From assembly GCF_030063475.1 (NCBI RefSeq), contig NZ_JASIRT010000041.1, positions 1 to 42,380 on the forward strand: a DNA stretch of 42,380 nt, read 5' to 3'. The first letter of the stretch is position 1; the number at the start of each line of letters is the position of its first letter. The notes beneath the pieces were generated by a model that was not told the origin of the DNA, did not search any database, and was given only the letters and a program-made list of their open reading frames with translations. This document shows positions 7,788-13,741 of this stretch, one piece after another. The translations under genes and the position numbers were made by a program. Source of the stretch: Roseomonas sp. E05 (GTDB lineage Bacteria > Pseudomonadota > Alphaproteobacteria > Acetobacterales > Acetobacteraceae).

Positions 7788-8807
7788 ATGAAAGCCCCTG
7801 GTCGTGCGGCGGTGACCGCATCCTTGTCGCGCCGCGCCGCGCTGGGCGGGCTGCTCACAGTGCCGGCGGCCATCGCGCTGCCGCGCCCGACGCGTGCGCA
7901 GGGCGCCTGGCCGGATCGGCCGGTGCGCATCATCGTCCCCTTCACGCCGGGCGGCTCCACCGACATCATCGCCCGCGCCCTGGCCGCCGAGCTGCAGGCG
8001 GCCTTCGGCCAGCCCTTCGTGGTGGAGAACCGCGGCGGCGCCGGCGGCACGATCGGCACCGAGGTGGCGGCCCATGCGACGCCCGACGGCTATACGCTCC
8101 TGCTCGGGCATATCGGCACGCTCGCCGTCAACCCATCCCTCTACCCGAACCTGACCTTCGACACGGTGGAGTCCTTCGCGCCCGTCACGCTGGCCGCCGT
8201 GGTGCCGAACGTGATGGTGGTGAACCCGAAGAAGGTGCCGGTCAGCAGCATCGGCGAGCTGATCGCGCTGGCGAAGCAGAAGCCGCGCGCGCTCTCCTAC
8301 GGTTCCGGCGGCAATGGCTCGGCGGCGCATATCGCCATGGCCGCCTTCAACCTGGCCACCGGCGCCGAGATGGAGCACGTGCCCTATCGCGGCACCGGGC
8401 CGATGATGAACGACCTGATCAGCGGCACCATCGATCTGACCTTCACCGGCGGCCCGCCCGCCCTGCCGCCGGTGCGGGCGGGGCTGCTGCGTGCGCTCGG
8501 CGTCTCCTCGCTGCATCGCCTCGCCGGCGCGCCGGAGATCCCGACCGTTGCCGAGCAGGGCGTCCCCGGCTTCGAGGCGAACCAGTGGTACGGGCTGCTC
8601 GCGCCCGCCGGGACGCCGCGCCCGGTCATCGAGCGCCTGAATGAAGCCTCCGCCCGCGCGCTGAGCAGCGAGACGCTGCGGAAGCGCCTGGAGACCGAGG
8701 GCGCGGAGGCCTCACCCGGCACGCCGGAGGCCTTCCGCGACTTCATCATCGCGGAGCGCAAGCGCTGGGCCGAGGTGGTCCGCCGCGCCGGCCTGCGTCT
8801 GGATTGA
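7788..8807 (+). CDS. Bug-family (TctC-like) solute-binding protein
   Basis: This is a 339-residue exported receptor with a long N-terminal region. A twin-arginine-like SRRAALGG (residues 14-21) precedes the hydrophobic core, and cleavage is likely after RAQG. The mature part begins WPDRPVRIIVPFTPGGSTDI, then VVENRGGAGGTIG and ATPDGYTLLL, all standard for the family. The ATG at 7788 follows AGGAGGAAGCGAA. The gene runs opposite to the LysR-led aromatic operon and lies between that operon and the furan-type cluster, so either could be its functional partner. No TctAB membrane genes are in the window. A well-formed but truncated gene start follows 14 nt after its stop. Confidence 0.92.
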   Translation: MKAPGRAAVTASLSRRAALGGLLTVPAAIALPRPTRAQGAWPDRPVRIIVPFTPGGSTDIIARALAAELQAAFGQPFVVENRGGAGGTIGTEVAAHATPDGYTLLLGHIGTLAVNPSLYPNLTFDTVESFAPVTLAAVVPNVMVVNPKKVPVSSIGELIALAKQKPRALSYGSGGNGSAAHIAMAAFNLATGAEMEHVPYRGTGPMMNDLISGTIDLTFTGGPPALPPVRAGLLRALGVSSLHRLAGAPEIPTVAEQGVPGFEANQWYGLLAPAGTPRPVIERLNEASARALSSETLRKRLETEGAEASPGTPEAFRDFIIAERKRWAEVVRRAGLRLD

Positions 8808-8821
8808 AAAGGAGAGAACCC

Positions 8822-8963
8822 ATGGACGTGACGGACGGCGCTGCGCCGCAGCAGCATGGCGGGCCGGCCTTCGGCCGCCGTGCGGCGCTTGGCCTGACCG
8901 GCGCGCTCGGCCTGCCCGCCGCCGCCTGGGCGGCTTTCCCGGACCCCGACAGCCCTTTACTGG
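8822..8963 (+). pseudogene. Truncated start of an exported (twin-arginine signal) protein
   Basis: Fourteen nucleotides after the binding-protein stop there is a good ribosome-binding site (AAGGAGAGAACCC) and an ATG at 8822. The first 45 or so residues contain a convincing twin-arginine signal peptide: FGRRAALGLTGALGLPAAAW followed by AAFPD. The frame then runs directly into the 3' end of ubiX, which lies on the other strand and ends at 8964. From there the frame is only antisense to ubiX and has no protein character. I read this as the 5' stub of a secreted-protein gene, perhaps another binding protein, whose remainder was deleted when ubiX was placed next to it. The family cannot be told from the signal alone. 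Confidence 0.5.
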
Positions 8964-9563
8964 TCAGAGGATGGCGGGCCGCTGTCTCTGTCCCGTCCAG
9001 CGCCGCACAACGCCGGGGTCGATGTCGAAGAGGTCAAGCATGCGGCCCAGGGTGTGGTCCACCATGTCCTCCAGCGAGCCGGGATGGGTGTAGAAGGCCG
9101 GCACCGGCGGGTAGAGGACACCGCCTGCCTCTGTGACGGCCGCCATGTTCCGGATATGGCCGAGATGGAGCGGCGTCTCGCGCAGCATCAGCACCAGACG
9201 GCGCCGCTCCTTCAGCACCACGTCGGCGGCGCGCGAGAGGAGGTTGGGCGTGACGCCGGTGGCAATCTCGGCGAGCGTCTTCACCGAGCAGGGCGCCACC
9301 ACCATGCCGAGCGTGCGGAAGGAGCCGCTGGCGCAGGCGGCGCCGATGTCGTTGTAGGGATGCACCACATCCGCCAGCGCTTCGACATCGGCCTGCTTGA
9401 AGCGGGTTTCCTGCGCCAGGGTGATGAGCGCGGCCGGAGAGAGCACGAGATGCGTGCGCACCGGCGTCTCGCGCAGCAATTGCAGCAGGCGGACGCCGTA
9501 GATGGCGCCGGAGGCACCGGTGATGCCGATGATGAGGCGCGGTTCGGCGCTGCTGCTTTTCAT
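8964..9563 (-). CDS. ubiX: Flavin prenyltransferase UbiX (HmfG-like)
   Basis: This 199-residue protein attaches a dimethylallyl group to FMN and so makes the prenylated-FMN cofactor that UbiD-type decarboxylases need. Family features are the N-terminal FMN loop IGITGASGAIYG (residues 12-23), VVAPCSVKTLAEIATG, and KERRRLVLMLRETPLHLGHI, which carries the phosphate-binding Arg residues. A UbiD homologue is encoded at 19710-21125 at the head of the minus-strand operon, so the pair can work together. It is separated from the last gene of that operon by about 510 nt that hold an opposite-strand gene, so it may have its own promoter. The equivalent gene in the hmf locus of Cupriavidus basilensis is hmfG. 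Confidence 0.92.
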   Translation of the reverse strand: MKSSSAEPRLIIGITGASGAIYGVRLLQLLRETPVRTHLVLSPAALITLAQETRFKQADVEALADVVHPYNDIGAACASGSFRTLGMVVAPCSVKTLAEIATGVTPNLLSRAADVVLKERRRLVLMLRETPLHLGHIRNMAAVTEAGGVLYPPVPAFYTHPGSLEDMVDHTLGRMLDLFDIDPGVVRRWTGQRQRPAIL

Positions 9564-9599
9564 GGCGCCTTTCCGGGCGGGATGCGGCAGGATGGGGGC

Positions 9600-10088
9600 A
9601 TGGAGGCCCCGCTCGACCTGGAGAATGCGTTCTGGCGCTTCTGCCTGACGCTGTACGCACAGCCCGGTGTGGCACGGGACTGCCTGGCCTTGCAGGAGCG
9701 CGCGGCGGCCGATGTGCTGCTGCTGCTCTGCGCGGCCTGGCTGGGGATGCGGCGCGGGGTGGCGCTAAGGCCGGAGGATGCCGCGCGGCTGGCAATGCGG
9801 GTGGCGCCCTGGCGCGGGGCAGCGGTGCTGCCGCTGCGCAGCGTGCGCCGCGCCCTCAAGGCCTCCCCGCTGCTGGCGGAGCCGCCCGTCGCCAGCCTGC
9901 GCGCGGCGGTGGCCGAGCAGGAACTGCGGGCGGAGCAGGTGGAGGCTGCGCTGCTGTTCCAGGCCGTCCCGGCGATGCCGGCGGGCGAGGCTGGACCGGC
10001 GCTGGCACATGCCAACATGGCCGCAGCCCTGGGCCAGGATGCGCCGGAACTGGCCCGCATCGCCGCGGCGGCCGTCAGCGGCCGATGA
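9600..10088 (+). CDS. TIGR02444/DUF2390 family protein of unknown function
   Basis: The 162-residue product begins MEAPLDLENAFWRFCLTLYA, followed by a segment containing GVARDCLALQE and a helix-rich Ala/Leu body (VLLLLCAAWLGMRRG). The FWxFxLxLY start and the following GVAxxCLxLQ pattern match the TIGR02444 family, which has no assigned function that I know. ATG 9600 was chosen over the in-frame ATG at 9582 because conservation seems to begin at MEAP. The gene is divergent from ubiX by 36 nt and its last 14 nt overlap the 3' end of the enoyl-CoA hydratase gene tail to tail. It interrupts the otherwise uniform minus-strand layout and probably does not belong to the pathway. Confidence 0.72.
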   Translation: MEAPLDLENAFWRFCLTLYAQPGVARDCLALQERAAADVLLLLCAAWLGMRRGVALRPEDAARLAMRVAPWRGAAVLPLRSVRRALKASPLLAEPPVASLRAAVAEQELRAEQVEAALLFQAVPAMPAGEAGPALAHANMAAALGQDAPELARIAAAAVSGR

Positions 10089-10863
10089 AGCGCGGCGCGC
10101 GCTTCTCGTGGAAGGCGGCAACACCCTCGGCAAAGTCCTCCGAGGTGCGCAGGCGCGAGTAGCAATGCCCCTCCAGCTCGATGGCGGTGGCGAGGCTGGC
10201 GTCCTCGGTATCGTTCAGCAGCTTCTTGGCGGTGCGCTGGGCGAGAGGGGAGAATTCCAGCAGCTCAGCCACCAGCGCGTCCGTCGCAGCCTCCAACTCG
10301 CCGTCTGGTACCAGATCGGTGGCAATGCCCCAGTCCAGCGCCTGCTGCGCCCTGATGCGGCGCGAGCGCATGACGATGTCCTTGGTGCGGGTGATGCCGA
10401 CGATCTTCTGCAGCCGCGCCGAGCCGCCGGAACCCGGAATCTGCCCGAGCTTCTGCTCCGGCAGGGCATATTCGCAGGTCTCGGAGACCAGGCGGAAATC
10501 GCAGGCCAGCGAGATTTCGAAGCCGACGCCGAAGGTGTAGCCGCGGTTGGCGACGATCACCGGCTTCGAGCAGCGCGCCGGCGCGGCGATGTTCCAGGCG
10601 AGCTTCGAGACATGCTCCGGCGAGGCCTCCATGAAGCCCTTGATGTAGCCGCCGGAAGAGAAATGCTTGCCGAGGGCGCGCAGGACGATGATGCGCACCG
10701 TCGCGTTCTCGTCCAGCGCCTCGAAGGCGTGGCGGAGCTGGTCGCGCTGCGGCATGGAGATGGTGTTGTAGGGCGGCCGGTCGAGGATGATGTCGGCGCG
10801 CGGACCATCGATCACGACACGGAAGCCGTCGAGATCGGTGAGGCGGGGATCGGTCGCGCTCAT
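10075..10863 (-). CDS. Enoyl-CoA hydratase/isomerase family protein (HmfE-like position)
   Basis: This is a 262-residue crotonase-fold enzyme acting on a CoA thioester. The oxyanion-hole segments HFSSGGYIKGF (67-77) and RGYTFGVGFEISLACDF (107-123) are present. Both acidic residues of classical hydratases are kept: Glu116 in GFEISLA and Glu136 in LPEQKLGQIPG. The start overlaps the acyl-CoA ligase stop as ATGA. In the hmf furan pathway a crotonase homologue (HmfE) follows the CoA ligase and the molybdenum hydroxylase and is assigned to a late step that yields 2-oxoglutarate. The same order is seen here. Hydration of another enoyl-CoA is the alternative, and sequence alone does not settle the substrate. 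Confidence 0.88.
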   Translation of the reverse strand: MSATDPRLTDLDGFRVVIDGPRADIILDRPPYNTISMPQRDQLRHAFEALDENATVRIIVLRALGKHFSSGGYIKGFMEASPEHVSKLAWNIAAPARCSKPVIVANRGYTFGVGFEISLACDFRLVSETCEYALPEQKLGQIPGSGGSARLQKIVGITRTKDIVMRSRRIRAQQALDWGIATDLVPDGELEAATDALVAELLEFSPLAQRTAKKLLNDTEDASLATAIELEGHCYSRLRTSEDFAEGVAAFHEKRAPRFIGR

Positions 10864-12416
10864 GCGGTGGGTTCCTTTGCGGCGGGGTTCGGGGCGCCGG
10901 CGGGCGTGTAGTCGCCCTCCGTCAGCTTGCGGCGCAGCAGCTTGCCGACTGGCGATCGCGGCAGTGTCTCGACGAGGACGAAGGCGCGCGGGCGCTTGAA
11001 GTTGGCGAGGCCGGATTCGCGGCAGTGCCGGTCCAGCTCGGCGGAATCGACCGGCGCGGCGCAGCGGATGAAGGCGGTGACCACCTTGCCCCAGCGCTCG
11101 TCCGGCAGGCCGACCACGGCGACCTCGGCGACGGCAGGGTGCAGCGAGAGGCAGCTCTCCACCTCGACCGGCGAGACGTTCTCGCCGCCGGTGATGATCA
11201 TGTCGTCCACCCGGCCGGTGACGAAGAGATCGCCCTCAGCGTCGAAAAAGCCGGTGTCGCCGGTCATGTACCAGCCCTGGCGCAGCGCCTTGGCATCGGC
11301 GTCCGGGCGGCGCCAGTAGCCCTCGAAGGCCTCGTCGCCGGCCAACAGCGCGGCGATCTCGCCTTCCTCGCCGGGCGCGGCGGTCTCGTCGGGCGAGAGG
11401 GCGCCCAGCTTCACCACGCGCAGGTTCTGGTTCAACCCGGCGCGGCCGGCGCTGCCGGGCTTGCGCGGCGCGTCCTGGTCGATGGCGCAGGTATAGACCT
11501 CCGAACTGCCGTAGTGGTTGACGAACAGCTCGGGTTTGAACGCCTCCTGCAAGCGCTTCAGCAGCCCGTCGGTCATCGAGGCGCCGGCGAAGCCGAGCTT
11601 GCGCACCGAGGAGATGTCGGTCTGCGCAAAACGCGGATGCGCCAGCATGTCGTGGTAGAGCGTCGGCACCAGATAGAGGTTGGTGATGCGCTCGGCCTCG
11701 ATCAGCGCCAGCGCGGTGGCGACGTCGAAGCGCGGCAGGCAGATGAAGGCGCCGTTGAGCAGCGCCATGGCGAGCAGCGAGCGCACGCCCATGGTGTGGT
11801 AGAGCGGCATGACGCCAAGGGTGCGCTCGCCGCGGCGATAGAGGTTCTGCGCCACATGCGCGATGGCAGCGGCGCGCTCCGCCCGGTGCCGGCGCGGCAC
11901 GCCCTTGGGGCGCGAAGTGGTGCCGGAGGTGTAGAGCATCAGCGACCAGTCCTCGGCGCCCGCGCGCGGCGTGGCGTCGGGGGCGCTGGCGTCCTGGAGC
12001 TCGGCGAAGGCCAGCTCGCCCGGCAGCGCCGTGCCGAGGGTGATGCGCGGCACCGCCGGCGCGCCCTCCGCCGCACGGACGGCGGCCGCCGAGACATCCT
12101 CGAAGATAACGGCACGGATCTCGGCGTCGCGCAGACAGTAGGCGACGTCGTCGGCGGTGGCGCGCCAGTTCAGCGGCGTCAGGATCACGCCCGTGAGCTG
12201 GCAGGCCCAGTGCAGCGTCGCCGCCTCCCAGCGGTTCTGCAACAGCGTCAGCAGGCGATCGCCGTGCCGCAGTCCGAGCCGGTCCAGCGCCGCGACCAGT
12301 GCCGAAACCTGCCGGTACCAGGCGCCGTAGCTCAGGCGGGTCGGGCCATCCACGATGGCGAGCGCGCCGGGATCGCGCGTGACACTGGCGATCAGGCTGG
12401 TGCCGAGGTCAAGCAT
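10860..12416 (-). CDS. Aryl/acyl-CoA synthetase (AMP-forming), 4-chlorobenzoate-CoA-ligase type (HmfD-like position)
   Basis: This 518-residue adenylate-forming ligase activates a carboxylic acid to its CoA thioester with ATP. The P-loop is LYTSGTTSRPKG (161-172). Further core motifs are GVMPLYHTMG, YGSSE, GWYMTGDTG and GRVDDMIITGGENVSP, and the C-terminal catalytic Lys is in RSPVGK (about residue 492). The PLYHTMG...FAGASM...NHYGSSE arrangement and total length resemble 4-chlorobenzoate and benzoate ligases more than fatty acid ligases, so an aryl or heteroaryl acid is the likely substrate. In an hmf-type pathway this would be 2-furoate. The start overlaps the 3' end of the [2Fe-2S] subunit gene by 8 nt, and the stop overlaps the hydratase start. 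Confidence 0.9.
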   Translation of the reverse strand: MLDLGTSLIASVTRDPGALAIVDGPTRLSYGAWYRQVSALVAALDRLGLRHGDRLLTLLQNRWEAATLHWACQLTGVILTPLNWRATADDVAYCLRDAEIRAVIFEDVSAAAVRAAEGAPAVPRITLGTALPGELAFAELQDASAPDATPRAGAEDWSLMLYTSGTTSRPKGVPRRHRAERAAAIAHVAQNLYRRGERTLGVMPLYHTMGVRSLLAMALLNGAFICLPRFDVATALALIEAERITNLYLVPTLYHDMLAHPRFAQTDISSVRKLGFAGASMTDGLLKRLQEAFKPELFVNHYGSSEVYTCAIDQDAPRKPGSAGRAGLNQNLRVVKLGALSPDETAAPGEEGEIAALLAGDEAFEGYWRRPDADAKALRQGWYMTGDTGFFDAEGDLFVTGRVDDMIITGGENVSPVEVESCLSLHPAVAEVAVVGLPDERWGKVVTAFIRCAAPVDSAELDRHCRESGLANFKRPRAFVLVETLPRSPVGKLLRRKLTEGDYTPAGAPNPAAKEPTA

Positions 12417-12912
12417 GCTCCGCGTCCTTCAGGCGTTCGGCCGCGCGCCGCGCGGCGCGCAGGATGGGGGCGTAGCCGGTGCAGCGGCAGAGATGGCCGG
12501 AAAGGTTTTCCTTGAGGTCCTGCTCGCTGGGGGAGGGGTTCTCGCGCAGCAGCGCGTCCAGGCTCATCAGGATGCCCGGCGTGCAGAAGCCGCATTGCAG
12601 CCCGTGCTCCTCGCGGAAGCATTGCTGCAGGATGGAAAGGCGGTCAGGCGTGCCGAGCCCTTCCACCGTGCGCAGCGCCGCGCCTTCCACCTGCACCGCC
12701 AGCGTCAGGCAGGCGCGCGCCGGCACGCCATCGATCTGCACGGTGCAGGCGCCGCAGACGCCGTGCTCGCAGCCGACATGCGTGCCCGTCGCGGCAAGGC
12801 TGTGGCGCAGCACGTCGGAGAGCAGCGCGCGCGGCTCGCAATCCGCCTCCACCGCCACGCCGTTCAGGATGAAGGCGACGCGGTGGCGCCGCCCGGCTGG
12901 GAGGAGTGGCAT
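12409..12912 (-). CDS. Molybdenum hydroxylase small subunit, two [2Fe-2S] clusters (CoxS/HmfC-like)
   Basis: This is the 167-residue iron-sulfur subunit of a xanthine-oxidase-family molybdenum hydroxylase. The plant-ferredoxin-type cluster is bound by CEHGVCGAC with a later Cys in ARACLTL, and the second cluster by CGFCTPG and CRCTGY, so all eight ligands are present. I set the start at the ATG at 12912, one base after the stop of the FAD subunit gene, which gives an N-terminus of normal length (MPLLPAGRRHRVAFILNG); the open frame upstream is antisense-like. Gene order large-FAD-FeS matches hmfABC and coxL/M/S-like operons. It passes electrons from the molybdenum centre to FAD. Confidence 0.93.
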   Translation of the reverse strand: MPLLPAGRRHRVAFILNGVAVEADCEPRALLSDVLRHSLAATGTHVGCEHGVCGACTVQIDGVPARACLTLAVQVEGAALRTVEGLGTPDRLSILQQCFREEHGLQCGFCTPGILMSLDALLRENPSPSEQDLKENLSGHLCRCTGYAPILRAARRAAERLKDAEHA

Positions 12913-12913
12913 G

Positions 12914-13741
12914 TCAGCGCACCTCCGCGGCGGCGCGGGCAATGACGGCGCGCCCGAGGCGCCGCAGCATGGCGCGGCGATAGGCGGCGGAGGCGTGCAG
13001 GTCGTCCCGCGCCTCCAGCTCCCAGCCCAGCGCTTCCAGCGCCGCGTCCAGCTCCGGGCTGTCCAGGCCGGGCATGGCGCGGGCCACGGGCCGGTCGGCC
13101 ACCCCACCCACCGCCAGCCGCACCGCGCCCTCCCGCACCCGCGCGGCGCAGGCGATGATGGCGAAGTCGCCGTGCCGCCGGCCGATCTCGGCGAAGGCAT
13201 GGCCCTCGCCCGGGTGGGCGAGCGGGATGTGGATGGCCTCGATCATCTCGTCCTCCTCGCGCGCGGTGCTCATCAGGCCGGTGAAGAAGTCCTGCGCCGC
13301 GACGCGCCGGGCGCGGCGGCGCGAGCGCAGCGCCACCTCGCCCTCCAGCGCCAGCAGCAGCAGCGGCAGTTCCGCGCTGGGGTCGGCATGGGCGATGGAG
13401 CCGCAGAGCGTGCCGCGGCTGCGGGTTTGGGCATGGCCGATCCAGGGCATGGCCTCGGCCAGCAGCGGCTGCTCGGCGGCGAGCCCGGGGCGCGCCAGCA
13501 GCGCCGCCTGCCGCGCCGCGGCGCCGATGCGGAGGCTGCCCTTCTCCACGGCGACGCCGTCCAGGCCGGGGATGCGCATGATGTCCACCAGTACGCGCGG
13601 CCGGGCCAGGCGCATGTTCAGCATCGGCAGCAGCGACTGCCCGCCGGCCAGGATGCGCGCCTCCCCGCCGGCGCGGGCCAGCGCCTCCAGCGCCTCCTCC
13701 TGCGTGGCGGCGCGCAGATAGTCGAAGGCGGCGGGCTTCAT
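12914..13741 (-). CDS. Molybdenum hydroxylase FAD-binding medium subunit (CoxM/HmfB-like)
   Basis: This 275-residue subunit has the vanillyl-alcohol-oxidase-type FAD domain of the family. The two FAD motifs are ILAGGQSLLPMLNMRLARP (about 33-51) and TLCGSIAHADPSAELP. I counted only two Cys residues, so the extra [4Fe-4S] insert of 4-hydroxybenzoyl-CoA reductase is absent; the protein is a hydroxylase-type subunit and not the benzoyl-CoA reductase type. The start at 13741 gives MKPAAFDYLRAAT and overlaps the large-subunit stop as ATGA. It receives electrons from the [2Fe-2S] subunit and hands them to the downstream acceptor, possibly a quinone given the CoxG fusion next door. Confidence 0.92.
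   Translation of the reverse strand: MKPAAFDYLRAATQEEALEALARAGGEARILAGGQSLLPMLNMRLARPRVLVDIMRIPGLDGVAVEKGSLRIGAAARQAALLARPGLAAEQPLLAEAMPWIGHAQTRSRGTLCGSIAHADPSAELPLLLLALEGEVALRSRRRARRVAAQDFFTGLMSTAREEDEMIEAIHIPLAHPGEGHAFAEIGRRHGDFAIIACAARVREGAVRLAVGGVADRPVARAMPGLDSPELDAALEALGWELEARDDLHASAAYRRAMLRRLGRAVIARAAAEVR

Noticed and set aside
10075..12416. 4-chlorobenzoyl-CoA dehalogenation pair (ligase plus dehalogenase)
   Set aside because: The crotonase keeps the two Glu residues of hydratases and not the Asp/His set of the dehalogenase.
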